From Stutzerimonas nosocomialis (lineage in GTDB: Bacteria > Pseudomonadota > Gammaproteobacteria > Pseudomonadales > Pseudomonadaceae), in NCBI RefSeq assembly GCF_005876855.1, contig NZ_QLAE01000007.1, positions 104,182 to 168,181 on the forward strand: DNA of 64,000 nucleotides. Reading direction: 5' to 3'. A model generated the notes under the pieces. The model saw only the letters and a program-made list of their open reading frames with translations. It made no database searches and was not told the origin of the DNA. The translations under genes and the position numbers were made by a program. Below are positions 55,637-64,000 of the stretch, one piece after another. Position 1 is the first letter of the stretch. Each line of letters starts with the position of its first letter.

Positions 55637-56956
55637 ATGCTCAAGACCCCCATCGCCCGGGCCGTGGCTCTCGCCACTCTGGGAGCAAGCTTGACCATCC
55701 CGACCATGGCTCACGCCGAGTTCATCAAGGACAGCAAGGCCGGTTTGGAGCTGCGTAACTTCTACTACAACAACGATTTCCGTGATCCGGCTAGCGCCAC
55801 ATCGCGCGGTCAGAGCAAGCAGGAAGAGTGGGCTCAGGGCTTCCTGCTGCGCTTCGAATCCGGCTTCACCGAAGGCACCGTTGGTTTCGGTCTCGATGCG
55901 ATGGGCCTGTTGGGCGTGAAGCTCGACGGCGGTGGCGGCAGTGGCGGCACCGGCCTGCTCCCTGCCGATCTCTCCAGCGTCAATGCCGCTCAACGCAAAG
56001 CGGGCTCGCAGGATGATTACTCACACATCACCTATGCGGCCAAAGCGCGTATCTCCAAGAGCACTCTGAAAGTCGGCGACCTGCAGCTTAAGAACATGGC
56101 CATCGCCTCCAGCGACAGCCGCCTGCTGCCCCAGACCTTCCAGGGCGGTCAGCTGAACTCGATGGAAATCGCCGGTCTGACGCTGGATGCTGGTTACCTG
56201 AACCGTGTCAACAACCGCGACTCGACCAACAATCAGGACATCATCCTGAGCAACGTTAGCGGCACCAACGCCTCAGGCATCCGCATGAACAGCGGCCGTC
56301 AGAACCTGACCGACGAATTCCAGTTCGTTGGCGGCACCTACAAGGTCATGGACAACCTGACCGCCGCGTACTACTACAGCAACCTGGAAGAGATGTACAA
56401 GCAGCACTCTTTCAACGTGGTTCATGTCCTGCCGCTGGCTGACAAGCAGTCGCTGAAGACCGACCTGCGCTACGCCCGCTCCAAGGACGATGGCAGCACC
56501 AACATCGACAACAAGGCGTTCGGCGCCATGGTCACCTACGCCCTGAGTGGCCACAGCTTCGGCCTGGGCTACCAGCAGATGAACGGTGACACCGGCTTCG
56601 CCTATGTTGGCGGTACCGACCCATTCCTGGTGAACTACGTTCAGGTTGGCCACTTCGGCAACCGCGAGGAGAAATCCTGGCAGGCCCGTTATGACTTCAA
56701 CTTCGCGTCGGTCGGCATCCCAGGCCTGACCTTCATGACCCGCTACCTGACCGGTGACAACATCGAGCTTGGCGCTGGCGTTGCAGAAGGCAAAGAGTGG
56801 GAACGTAACACCGACATCGCCTATGTGTTCCAGAACGGTGCTCTGAAGAACCTGGGCATTCGCTGGAGGAACGCGACCATGCGTACCAACCTCCCAGGCG
56901 TACGCGACGTCGATCAGAACCGCCTGATCGTCAGCTACACCCTGCCGCTGATGTAA
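55637..56956 (+). CDS. OprD family outer-membrane porin
   Basis: A 439-aa 18-strand-type porin. The signal peptide ends at AHA (residue 27), followed by EFIKDSKAGLELRNFYYNND, the canonical OprD N-terminus. DYSHITYAAKARISKSTLKVG, LPQTFQGGQLNSMEIAGLTL and the terminal VDQNRLIVSYTLPLM (beta signal ending in a hydrophobic residue) are further family marks. OprD porins take up basic amino acids, aromatic acids or other small carboxylates; the substrate here cannot be told. Gly-rich GGGGSGGTG near residue 100 is in an external or periplasmic turn. Confidence 0.95.
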   Translation: MLKTPIARAVALATLGASLTIPTMAHAEFIKDSKAGLELRNFYYNNDFRDPASATSRGQSKQEEWAQGFLLRFESGFTEGTVGFGLDAMGLLGVKLDGGGGSGGTGLLPADLSSVNAAQRKAGSQDDYSHITYAAKARISKSTLKVGDLQLKNMAIASSDSRLLPQTFQGGQLNSMEIAGLTLDAGYLNRVNNRDSTNNQDIILSNVSGTNASGIRMNSGRQNLTDEFQFVGGTYKVMDNLTAAYYYSNLEEMYKQHSFNVVHVLPLADKQSLKTDLRYARSKDDGSTNIDNKAFGAMVTYALSGHSFGLGYQQMNGDTGFAYVGGTDPFLVNYVQVGHFGNREEKSWQARYDFNFASVGIPGLTFMTRYLTGDNIELGAGVAEGKEWERNTDIAYVFQNGALKNLGIRWRNATMRTNLPGVRDVDQNRLIVSYTLPLM

Positions 56957-56980
56957 TCTACGACTGCAGGCAGCACCAAG

Positions 56981-57012
56981 AACCCGCCCTGGCTTGCCAG
57001 GGCGGGTTTTTT
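56981..57012 (+). terminator. rho-independent terminator after the porin
   Basis: AACCCGCCCTGG (56981-56992) pairs with CCAGGGCGGGTT (56997-57008), loop CTTG, followed by TTTT. Classic strong terminator 24 bases beyond the stop. Confidence 0.95.
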
Positions 57013-57137
57013 ATTGCGTTCGCATCGCAGCGAAGCGGATAGAGGGGATACAGCGGAACCTTGAGGGGCTGGCGGGCTCGAATTTCGAGGTACAGGGCGT
57101 CACGTCCTGTTGAATACCTCGATGAAAGGAGCGGCAG

Positions 57138-57545
57138 ATGACTCTCGAATCCACAAATGGTCTCCCCGGTACTTCCCAGCCCTCTTCCAGCACCACGGAC
57201 GATCAACAGATGCCTCTGTTCGACAAGTCCGCCCACAAGCGCAACCTGCAGAACGCCCAGAGCGCACTGATCGAAGAATTCCACACGCTCATCGGTGACA
57301 CCGAGCGACTGCTCAAGTACACCCAGAACACTGCCGGCACCCAGGCCGAAGAGCTGCGCACCAAGCTCAACGAAAACCTCGCCAGAGCGCGGGAAATGCT
57401 CAAGGACCGCGAAGGCTCGATGCGTGGCCAGGGCCAGGCGGCGATTGAGTGCACCCAGGACTATGTCCAGACCCACCCCTGGCAGTCGGTCGGCGTCGCC
57501 GCCGGCGTCGGCTTCCTGCTGGGCCTGCTGTCGTCGCGCAACTGA
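57138..57545 (+). CDS. DUF883 family protein (ElaB/YqjD-like)
   Basis: A 135-aa protein with a helical body (QNAQSALIEEFHTLIGDTER, then AEELRTKLNENLARAREMLK) and a single C-terminal membrane helix (VGVAAGVGFLLGLLSSRN) ending in the SSR-like tail of this family. YqjD and ElaB are tail-anchored inner-membrane proteins that can bind ribosomes in stationary phase. The Ser/Thr-rich N-terminus of about 30 residues is not conserved. First gene of a three-gene set with YqjE- and YqjK-like genes. Confidence 0.92.
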   Translation: MTLESTNGLPGTSQPSSSTTDDQQMPLFDKSAHKRNLQNAQSALIEEFHTLIGDTERLLKYTQNTAGTQAEELRTKLNENLARAREMLKDREGSMRGQGQAAIECTQDYVQTHPWQSVGVAAGVGFLLGLLSSRN

Positions 57546-57562
57546 TGCAGAGGGATACCCCC

Positions 57563-57943
57563 ATGGACTCCACGCACAACGATGAGGCGCCCAAGCCGTC
57601 CCTGAAAAAGCTGGGAGGCGCGCTCGTTGGGTTGATGCAGGGCCATCTGGAATTGCTGGGCATCGAGTTCCAGGAGGAGAAGGCGCGCACTTTTCGCCTC
57701 TTCCTCCTGGCAGGTGTTTCGCTGATTCTGGGATTGCTGATCCTGGTCGGCCTGTCGGCCGCCATCGTCATCGCCTTCTGGGAAACACACCGCATCGCAG
57801 CGATTCTGGTGTTGTGCGCCGTCTACGCCGTCGCCCTGGCCATCTGCATCAGCAGAGCGCTGAAACTCGCCAAGGAGTGCGCCGCCCCCTTCCAGGCGAC
57901 GCTGGAGGAGCTGGCCCGCAACCGGGAGAGACTATTGCCATGA
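57563..57943 (+). CDS. phage-holin-family / YqjE-like membrane protein
   Basis: A 126-aa protein with two central helices (FRLFLLAGVSLILGLLILVGL and AILVLCAVYAVALAICI) between soluble helical ends (GLMQGHLELLGIEFQEEKAR). This is the YqjE layout, classed with actinobacterial holin III-like proteins, though here it is chromosomal and not a lysis gene. The start at 57563 has AGAGGG upstream; an ATG at 57545 overlapping the previous stop is an alternative. Its end overlaps the next gene by four bases. Confidence 0.88.
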   Translation: MDSTHNDEAPKPSLKKLGGALVGLMQGHLELLGIEFQEEKARTFRLFLLAGVSLILGLLILVGLSAAIVIAFWETHRIAAILVLCAVYAVALAICISRALKLAKECAAPFQATLEELARNRERLLP

Positions 57944-58257
57944 GCCTTCCCTTGACCACATCCAAGGACATCGGCATGCGCAAGGACCTCGTCCGCCTGC
58001 GCATGGAAATGCATCGTCAGCAATTGCTGTACAACGCCCAACCCCTGTCCCACCCGCTCCAGATGGTACGCAACATGGCCAGTCGACGCAGCGCGTCCTC
58101 CGGCTCCGGTTCCGGCAAGACCCCACTGATGATCGCGACGACCATCGGGCTGTCCTTGTTCGGCCGGCGGCTGGGGCGTTTCGGGCGTCTGGCCAAGCTC
58201 GCGCTCGCCATCTACCCCTTGGTCAAAGGCGGAAAAATGCTGGCGCGCAAGCACTAG
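57940..58257 (+). CDS. YqjK-like protein
   Basis: A 105-aa basic protein. The N-terminal half (GMRKDLVRLRMEMHRQQLLY) is a charged helix; the C-terminal half has MIATTIGLSLFGRRLG and KLALAIYPLVKGGKMLARKH, short hydrophobic stretches between basic residues. Position third after DUF883 and YqjE genes, with ATGA coupling, supports a YqjK-like role. Function unknown. Confidence 0.75.
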   Translation: MSLPLTTSKDIGMRKDLVRLRMEMHRQQLLYNAQPLSHPLQMVRNMASRRSASSGSGSGKTPLMIATTIGLSLFGRRLGRFGRLAKLALAIYPLVKGGKMLARKH

Positions 58258-58267
58258 GCCGCCCGCT

Positions 58268-58308
58268 CATCCGAGCCGGGATCGCCCCGGCGGAAACGGC
58301 CTCGGATG
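58268..58308. terminator. compound hairpin after the yqjK-like gene
   Basis: CATCCGAG (58268-58275) pairs with CTCGGATG (58301-58308), with an inner pairing of CCGGG and CCCGG. No T-run follows. The remaining spacer to the dgt start at 58482 shows nothing else I can name. Confidence 0.5.
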
Positions 58309-58481
58309 GGTCTTAGGAAGTCATTGACCGGGTCGCGATTAACAACGAGACTTCCGATCGCCCTGATAGCGACAAACCAACAGATCCACATCCCGCTTCA
58401 CGTTCGCAGGCCTGGCTCGAAGCATCGGCGCGCCTGCCCGCCGCAGCGATGCGGTTTTGATCCAACTGGAGAACAGCGCCC

Positions 58482-59813
58482 TTGGATTGGCATACCTTGC
58501 TCACCCGTGAGCGGCTCGGAAAACCCGTTCACAGCGATGAAGAGCTGGGCCGCAGCCCCTTTCACAAGGACCATGACCGCATCATCTTCTCCGGCGCTTT
58601 TCGCCGCCTCGGCCGCAAGACCCAGGTCCACCCCGTTTCCAGCAACGATCATATCCACACCCGCCTGACCCATTCCCTTGAAGTCAGTTGCGTAGGCCGG
58701 TCGCTCGGCATGCGCGTCGGGGAGGTACTGCGCGACGCACTGCCCGAATGGTGCAGCCCCGCCGACCTGGGCATGATCGTGCAATCGGCCTGCCTGGCCC
58801 ATGACATCGGTAACCCGCCGTTCGGCCACTCCGGCGAAGACGCCATTCGCTACTGGTTCCAGCAGGCTGCCGGACGGGGCTGGCTCGACGACATGACCGA
58901 AGCCCAGCGCGCGGACTTCCTGAACTTCGAAGGCAATGCCCAGGGCTTTCGCGTGTTGACCCAGCTCGAATACCACCAGTTCGACGGCGGCACGCGACTC
59001 ACCTACGCGACACTGGGCACCTACCTCAAGTACCCCTGGACCTCTTCCCACGCCGAGGCCCTGGGTTACAAGAAGCACAAGTTCGGCTGCTACCAGAACG
59101 AGCTGCCGCTGCTGGAGCAGATCGCCGGAAAGCTGGGCTTGCCGCAGCTCGACGGTCAACGCTGGGCCAGGCACCCGCTGGTGTACCTGATGGAAGCCGC
59201 CGACGACATCTGTTACGGGCTGATCGACCTCGAAGACGGCCTGGAAATGGAGCTGCTCGACTACGCCGAAGTGGAGTCGCTGCTGCTCGACCTGGTTGGA
59301 GACGACCTGCCGGAAACCTACCGGCAACTGGGCCCGCGCGATTCCCGACGACGCAAGCTGGCGATCCTGCGGGGCAAGGCGATCGAGCATCTGACCAATG
59401 CCGCCGCGCGCGCCTTCGTCGAACAGCAGCAGGCACTGCTCGCCGGCGGGCTGTCGGGGGACCTGGTGGAGCACATGCACGGCTCGGCGAAGCGCTGCGT
59501 GCTGCAGGCCAAGGCGATGGCGCGGGAGAAGATCTTCCACGACAAGCGCAAGACGCTGCACGAGATAGGCGCCTACACCACCCTGGAAATCCTGCTCAAC
59601 GCGTTCTGCGGCGCAGCCCTGCAGCAACATAGCGGGCAGAGCCTGTCGTTCAAGAACCGCCGCATCCTGGATCTGCTGGGCAACAGCGCACCTGACCCTT
59701 CCTGGCCGCTGTACCTGTCGTTTCTGAGAATGATCGACTTCATCGCCGGCATGACCGACAGTTACGCCACCGAAATGGCCGCAGAAATGACCGGCCGCTC
59801 CAGTCCGGTATGA
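58482..59813 (+). CDS. dgt: deoxyguanosinetriphosphate triphosphohydrolase (dGTPase)
   Basis: A 443-aa HD-domain enzyme that splits dGTP to deoxyguanosine and triphosphate, trimming dNTP pools. The metal site is intact: His in RLTHSLEV, the HD pair in [16 protein letters not shown], and Asp in [18 protein letters not shown]. The N-terminal [20 protein letters not shown] is the family start. It begins with TTG at 58482 ([13 protein letters not shown], Met in protein), with GGAG 11 bases upstream; no ATG fits the conserved N-terminus. Four bases separate it from the FUSC gene. Confidence 0.93.
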   Translation: MDWHTLLTRERLGKPVHSDEELGRSPFHKDHDRIIFSGAFRRLGRKTQVHPVSSNDHIHTRLTHSLEVSCVGRSLGMRVGEVLRDALPEWCSPADLGMIVQSACLAHDIGNPPFGHSGEDAIRYWFQQAAGRGWLDDMTEAQRADFLNFEGNAQGFRVLTQLEYHQFDGGTRLTYATLGTYLKYPWTSSHAEALGYKKHKFGCYQNELPLLEQIAGKLGLPQLDGQRWARHPLVYLMEAADDICYGLIDLEDGLEMELLDYAEVESLLLDLVGDDLPETYRQLGPRDSRRRKLAILRGKAIEHLTNAAARAFVEQQQALLAGGLSGDLVEHMHGSAKRCVLQAKAMAREKIFHDKRKTLHEIGAYTTLEILLNAFCGAALQQHSGQSLSFKNRRILDLLGNSAPDPSWPLYLSFLRMIDFIAGMTDSYATEMAAEMTGRSSPV

Positions 59814-59817
59814 CGAC

Positions 59818-60921
59818 GTGAAGCATCTGCTGCAGCAAAGCTTTCGCTGGCATGCCGGCCGCCCTGCCTGGGGCGCTGCGGCGATGGCCGGCTTTGGCTG
59901 CGCCCTGCCCTTGCTGCTCGGCCTGTTCAGCGGCCATCCGGGCTTTCTGTGGGCCACGGTGGGCGCCTTCCAGGCCGCCAAGGCCAACCCGCTGCACCGC
60001 TTCGGCATGCTGCGCATGTTGTTGCTCATCGCCCTGGGTGCGCTGAGCACCGCCTTGGGCTTCTGGTCGGCCACCCACCCCCTGGTGAGCCTCGGCCTGT
60101 TCGCCTTCTACGGCCTGCTGCTGGCGTGGCTGCAGCGCTATGGCACCGAGGCCGGCAAGCTGGGCATCGGCCTCGCGATCTGCCTCTGCCTGGGCCAGGG
60201 TCAATACGGTATCGGCAGCTTCAACAATCCCCAGGCGATCGCCGTGCTGTTCGCCCTCGGCGGACTCTGGGTGACCCTGCTGGCGTTCGGAATGCGCGGC
60301 ATGCACGGCCTGCGCATGTGGCCCTACATGCCGAGGATCAAAAGCCTGCTGAAGGTGCTGCAACGCCACGCCCGGCGTACGCCAATCCGTCAATGGCGGA
60401 TCGTCGCCCTGAGCTACGTTCTGTGCTGTGCGTTGGGTGGCCTGACCGTGACGCTCGCCGAACTGCCACGCGGCTACTGGCTGACCCTGGCGATCTTCAC
60501 CACGCTGCAGCCGACGTTCCAGCACAGCCTGATCAGGGCATTTCAGGCGAGCCTCGCGATCCTGCTGGCGGCCGTCCTGCTCATCTACATGGGGCACAGC
60601 CTGGCCGACCCGCCGTTGATGGTGATGGTGATGCTGCCGCTGGTGATGCTCAGCCGGGCGTTCCAAGCCCATCACTACGGGCTGTTCGTCATGCAGACCA
60701 CGGTCTGCTTCGTGCTGCTGGCCGAAAGCCTGGCACAGGACTGGAACCTGCCCCAGGTGCGGCTGATCAATGCGCTCATCGGCGTCGGCATTGCGCTGAC
60801 CGTGACCGCACTGATTCATCTGATCCGGCATCTGATCGCCCGGCGCCAGACCCGGACCCGCGAACGGATGGGTGTGGCGGCCGGCGATCAGCGCAAGGAC
60901 GTTACTGGTCCTGAGTCCTGA
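59818..60921 (+). CDS. FUSC family membrane protein
   Basis: A 367-aa inner-membrane protein with two blocks of about five or six helices each, separated by a hydrophilic stretch near residues 165-200 (MRGMHGLRMWPYMPRIKSLL). GHPGFLWATVGAFQAAKANP and LPRGYWLTLAIFTTLQPTFQ are the FUSC/YccS-like motifs. Family members include aromatic-acid and fusaric-acid efflux components. It starts with GTG four bases after dgt. Its 3' end overlaps the convergent YggL gene by 20 bases. Confidence 0.87.
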   Translation: MKHLLQQSFRWHAGRPAWGAAAMAGFGCALPLLLGLFSGHPGFLWATVGAFQAAKANPLHRFGMLRMLLLIALGALSTALGFWSATHPLVSLGLFAFYGLLLAWLQRYGTEAGKLGIGLAICLCLGQGQYGIGSFNNPQAIAVLFALGGLWVTLLAFGMRGMHGLRMWPYMPRIKSLLKVLQRHARRTPIRQWRIVALSYVLCCALGGLTVTLAELPRGYWLTLAIFTTLQPTFQHSLIRAFQASLAILLAAVLLIYMGHSLADPPLMVMVMLPLVMLSRAFQAHHYGLFVMQTTVCFVLLAESLAQDWNLPQVRLINALIGVGIALTVTALIHLIRHLIARRQTRTRERMGVAAGDQRKDVTGPES

Positions 60922-61249
60922 TCGGCGTCTGCGGGTACCAGACATCCATCAGCGGGCTGACGGTCGCTTCGGTGAGCTCATCACGGCCCTTGAGCCAGGA
61001 CTCCACGGCGCCTCGCTGCTCCTCGGTGACGGAGCCACGGCGGCCCAGGCACACGAAGCCGTAATCTTCCCCGCCGACGTAACCCAGGCCGTTGGCCTCG
61101 ATCGCCTCGGTCAGGAAGGATTCGAGAAACCCGTCCACCGTGGCCGAATCGAGGCCCTCGCGGTAATTCATCGTCACTTCGAAGCCCAACTCCTGAAACT
61201 CGTCCACGCAGAGTTTCTTGCGCAGACGGCGCGAGCGATTGGTAGCCAT
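60902..61249 (-). CDS. YggL family 50S ribosome-binding protein
   Basis: A 115-aa protein beginning MATNRSRRLRKKLCVDEFQE, with GFEVTMNYREGL, IEANGLGYVGG and YGFVCLGRRGSVTEEQR, the YggL (DUF469) pattern. YggL-type proteins bind the large ribosomal subunit. The ATG at 61249 is preceded by AAAGGAACGACC, a good site. The frame upstream lacks conservation signs. Convergent overlap with the FUSC gene. Confidence 0.92.
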   Translation of the reverse strand: MATNRSRRLRKKLCVDEFQELGFEVTMNYREGLDSATVDGFLESFLTEAIEANGLGYVGGEDYGFVCLGRRGSVTEEQRGAVESWLKGRDELTEATVSPLMDVWYPQTPIRTQDQ

Positions 61250-61544
61250 GGTCGTTCCTTTTTGATCGATAACCGGGGCGCGCACTCTATCAGCTGCCGG
61301 CCCGCTCATGTAAAAACCGCGGCTGCAGCGCCAATAAAATCGGCCGCCCCGACGAGTATGGCGCTCCCCGCGCCTTCCGGTTCGGGAAAGACGCAATAAA
61401 CCCGCTACGCTTGTCGGATAGAGGCACCGTGCCTTGATGGCTCGGGCATAATCGCCTCAATTTTCCCTAAAGCAGTGGGAAGCCGCCGTGCCATGCCAAC
61501 GCACGGTTTACCCATTGCGCCTCTAACCAATGGGCGCATCCTTC

Positions 61545-63002
61545 ATGAAAGCATTGTTTTTCCGCTTTGCCCTTGCTGCGCTCGCCTTGCCGCTTTCCAC
61601 CGCGGTAACGGCGGCCTCGGTCAACCAGACGCTGCCCTCCCGCGTCGAACAGGCCCTCAAGGCCAACAAGATCGGGAGCGATGCCCTGTCGGTGGTGATG
61701 CTGCCACTGAACGGCAACGGCACGCCGACCATCGTCAACGCCGACGTCTCGGTCAATCCGGCTTCGACGATGAAGCTGGTCACCACCTATGCGGCCCTCG
61801 AACTGCTCGGCCCCAACCACCAGTGGAAGACCGAGTTCTATGCCGATGGCCCGCTCGAGAACGGTGTGCTCAACGGCAACCTGTACCTCAAGGGCGGCGG
61901 CGATCCCAAGCTCAACATGGAAAAGCTCTGGCTGCTGCTGCGCGACCTGCGCGCCAACGGCGTGCAGAAGGTAACTGGCGACCTGGTGCTCGATCGCAGC
62001 CACTTCGTCCATCCGGACCTGCCGGCCTTCGATGACGACGGCGGCGACCAGAACAAGCCCTTCCTCGTCGAGCCCGACTCCCTGCTGGTCAACCTCAAGG
62101 CGCTGCGCTTCATTGCCCGCGCCGATGCCGGGAAGGTCAACATCGCCGTCGAGCCGCCCATCGAAAGCGTGCGCATCGACAATCGCGTCAAGGTGCTCAA
62201 GGGCGGAAGATGCCCTGCGCCCGATGTCCGCTACAACCCGGTCAAGGAGCTGAGCGGGGTCACCGTGATCGTGACGGGCAACCTGACCGAAGGCTGCAGC
62301 TCGCAGACCTACCTCGCCCTGCTCGACCACGCCCACTATGCCGCCGGCGCGGTCAGGGCGATCTGGAAGGAACTGGGCGGCTCCATCGCCGGAGCGGATC
62401 GCGTCGCCAACGTACCCAAGGGCGCGCGCCTGCTGGCACGGGCCTTTTCTCCGGACCTGGTCGAAGTCATTCGCGACGTCAACAAGTACAGCAACAACAC
62501 CATGGCGCGTCAGTTGTTCCTGAGCCTCGGGGCTCAGTTTCGCAACGAAGCCGACGTCGACGACGCCATGGCTGCGCAGCGGGTGATCCGCCAGTGGCTG
62601 GCTAAAAAGGGCATCACCGCCCCCCAGCTGGTGATGGAGAACGGATCGGGCCTTTCGCGCGCCGAGCGGATCACCGCCCGCGAGCTGGCCACCTTGCTGC
62701 AGGCCGCCTGGCGCAGCCCCTACGCGGCGGAGTTCATCTCGTCGATGCCTCTGGCGGCGCTGGACGGAACCATGCGCAAGCGCCTGCGCAACACCGAGGT
62801 GGCCGGCAAGGCGCACATCAAGACCGGCACCCTGAACACCGTTCGCGCCATCGCGGGCTATAGCCGGGACGACGAGGGCAATACCTGGGCCGTCGTCGCG
62901 ATACTCAATCACGACCGCCCCTGGGGCGCCTCGGCGATCCTCGATCAGGTGCTGGTCAGCCTGTACAACCAGCCGCGCAGCCAGAGCACCGCGCAGCGCT
63001 GA
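61545..63002 (+). CDS. dacB: D-alanyl-D-alanine carboxypeptidase/endopeptidase, PBP4
   Basis: A 485-aa periplasmic penicillin-binding protein of the S13 family that trims and cleaves peptidoglycan crosslinks. The signal peptide (FFRFALAALALPLSTAVTAA) ends near residue 24. Active-site motifs are STMK (Ser74, Lys77), SNN in VNKYSNNTMARQ, and HIKTGTLNTV. FLSSMP-like ISSMPLAALDGTM is also present. The ATG at 61545 gives a clean signal peptide; an ATG five codons upstream (61530) is possible, neither with a good ribosome site. In P. aeruginosa dacB loss induces AmpC. Confidence 0.94.
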   Translation: MKALFFRFALAALALPLSTAVTAASVNQTLPSRVEQALKANKIGSDALSVVMLPLNGNGTPTIVNADVSVNPASTMKLVTTYAALELLGPNHQWKTEFYADGPLENGVLNGNLYLKGGGDPKLNMEKLWLLLRDLRANGVQKVTGDLVLDRSHFVHPDLPAFDDDGGDQNKPFLVEPDSLLVNLKALRFIARADAGKVNIAVEPPIESVRIDNRVKVLKGGRCPAPDVRYNPVKELSGVTVIVTGNLTEGCSSQTYLALLDHAHYAAGAVRAIWKELGGSIAGADRVANVPKGARLLARAFSPDLVEVIRDVNKYSNNTMARQLFLSLGAQFRNEADVDDAMAAQRVIRQWLAKKGITAPQLVMENGSGLSRAERITARELATLLQAAWRSPYAAEFISSMPLAALDGTMRKRLRNTEVAGKAHIKTGTLNTVRAIAGYSRDDEGNTWAVVAILNHDRPWGASAILDQVLVSLYNQPRSQSTAQR

Positions 63003-63007
63003 CACCA

Positions 63008-63031
63008 GGCCCGGGCGCCAGAGCCCGGGCC
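63008..63031. terminator. GC-rich hairpin between dacB and rlmL
   Basis: GGCCCGGGC (63008-63016) pairs with GCCCGGGCC (63023-63031) around a 6-base loop, filling the gap between the convergent genes. No T-run. Confidence 0.65.
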
Positions 63032-63041
63032 CGGCGGCCGA

Positions 63042-64000
63042 TCACCGTCGCGCCTGCATGCGCCAGGCGCGGTGGATCTTGGTGTTTCGCTTGAAGTCCT
63101 CATCGAGCGTCGACGCGGAGATCTCCTCCACCGCGTAGCGCGCCTCCAATCCCGCGTCGAGCACGAACTTGCGGAAGTTGTTGGAAAAATACAGCACGCC
63201 TCCCGGGGCCAGGCGCGCCATCGCCAGGTCGAGCAGCGCCACATGGTCACGCTGCACGTCGAACACGCCTTCCATGCGCTTGGAGTTCGAGAAAGTCGGC
63301 GGGTCGATGAAAATGAGATCGTACTCGCCACGGTCGTCGGCCAGCCAGGCCATCACGTCGCCCTGTTCGAGCCGATGGCGGTCGGAGAACCCGTTCAACG
63401 ACAGGTTGCGGCGCGCCCAGTCCAGGTAGGTTTTCGACAGGTCGACGCTGGTGGTGCTGCGCGCGCCGCCCTTGGCCGCATGGACCGTCGCGGTAGCGGT
63501 GTAGCAGAACAGGTTGAGAAAGCGTTTGCCGGCCGCCTCGCGCTGTATCCGCAGGCGCAGCGGCCGGTGATCGAGGAACAGCCCGGTATCGAGATAATCG
63601 GTGAGGTTGACCAGCAACCGGACACCGCCCTCCGCCACCTCGAGAAACTGCCCCTGGCTGGCCTGGCGCTCGTACTGGCGCGTGCCGCTCTGCCGCTCGC
63701 GGCGCTTGACCACCACCCGGTCCTGGGAAATGCCCAGGGCGTGAGGGATGGCGCCAAGCGCATCGAGCAGCCGTGCCTGGGCCTTCTCCGGATCGATGGA
63801 GCGAGGCGGTGCGTATTCCTGAACGTGGACCCAATCCCCATAGAGGTCGATGGCCAGCGCGTACTCGGGCATGTCCGCATCGTAGACGCGGTAGCACTCG
63901 ATCCCCTCCCGGCGCGCCCATTTGCCGAGCTGCCTGAGGTTCTTCTGCAGGCGGTTGGCGAACATCTGCCCACCCTCGGTCAATCGCGCCGGCTCGGTCG
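63042..64000 (-). CDS. rlmL: bifunctional 23S rRNA methyltransferase RlmKL, C-terminal part (cut by window edge)
   Basis: The frame stays open to the right edge, so the N-terminal RlmL half lies outside. What is here is the RlmK half, which makes m7G2069 of 23S rRNA. QMFANRLQKNLRQLGKWARR and CYRVYDADMPEYALAIDLYG open the domain, NLTDYLDTGLFLDHRPLR follows, and the SAM site is FLNLFCYTATATVHAAKGGA. FIDPPTFSNSKRM is the catalytic loop. A TTG at 63983 could make a shorter stand-alone protein, but QMFANRLQKN is internal in RlmKL, so truncation by the window is far likelier. Confidence 0.9.
   Translation of the reverse strand, partial: TEPARLTEGGQMFANRLQKNLRQLGKWARREGIECYRVYDADMPEYALAIDLYGDWVHVQEYAPPRSIDPEKAQARLLDALGAIPHALGISQDRVVVKRRERQSGTRQYERQASQGQFLEVAEGGVRLLVNLTDYLDTGLFLDHRPLRLRIQREAAGKRFLNLFCYTATATVHAAKGGARSTTSVDLSKTYLDWARRNLSLNGFSDRHRLEQGDVMAWLADDRGEYDLIFIDPPTFSNSKRMEGVFDVQRDHVALLDLAMARLAPGGVLYFSNNFRKFVLDAGLEARYAVEEISASTLDEDFKRNTKIHRAWRMQARR

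Noticed and set aside
57563-57943. Holin gene as a sign of a prophage
   Set aside because: It lies in the chromosomal yqjD/yqjE/yqjK-like gene order with no phage genes around it.

Overview
The window is about 64 kb of high-GC gammaproteobacterial chromosome. Its genes look like core Pseudomonadaceae genes (Pseudomonas or Stutzerimonas type): a tgpA-DUF58-moxR operon, selD-selU, gpsA-sixA, divergent fabA-fabB, cheV, a Slt lytic transglycosylase, an OprD-family porin, a yqjD/yqjE/yqjK-like trio and dgt. I cannot name the species from sequence reading alone. I found no insertion sequence, prophage, CRISPR array or rRNA. There is one tRNA gene, tRNA-Pro(CGG).

Layout: 0.1-7.4 kb holds tatD, a chemoreceptor, a thioesterase and the moxR-DUF58-tgpA operon. 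7.5-13.3 kb holds a P-type cation ATPase, a flavin reductase and a tightly overlapping selD-selU-lipoprotein operon that makes selenophosphate and selenouridine-modified tRNA. 13.5-21.1 kb holds a patatin-like phospholipase, an AI-2E-type permease, a DUF4892 protein, two alpha/beta hydrolases, a hotdog thioesterase, sixA, a DUF4389 protein and gpsA. 21.4-37 kb holds fabA-fabB (unsaturated fatty acid synthesis), an SstT-type transporter, catalase, a YnfA-like protein, a glutamine amidotransferase, a universal stress protein, uup, slt, a MOSC protein, cheV and a lipid kinase.

37.4-51.8 kb is the accessory highlight: a compact Wzx/Wzy-type exopolysaccharide locus. It encodes a WcaJ-like initiating transferase, Wzb-like phosphatase, Wzc kinase, a secreted GH5 glycanase, pyruvyl transferase, Wzx flippase, an FrhB/F420-hydrogenase-beta-like Fe-S protein, a Wzy-like polymerase, a GT2 and a WecG/GumM-type (GT26) glycosyltransferase, Wza and a VanZ-like protein. 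Only two transferases follow the initiating enzyme, so the repeat unit is probably short and pyruvylated. The locus starts behind a possible AlgU-type promoter. Its wza gene, placed last, has a 462-bp leader with inverted repeats and two chained small open frames.

51.7-64 kb returns to housekeeping genes: moeA and moaB diverging from mobA, tRNA-Pro, a glutaredoxin-like protein, an OprD-family porin, three small membrane-stress proteins, dgt, a FUSC-family protein, a YggL protein, dacB (PBP4), and the C-terminal part of rlmL, which runs off the right edge.
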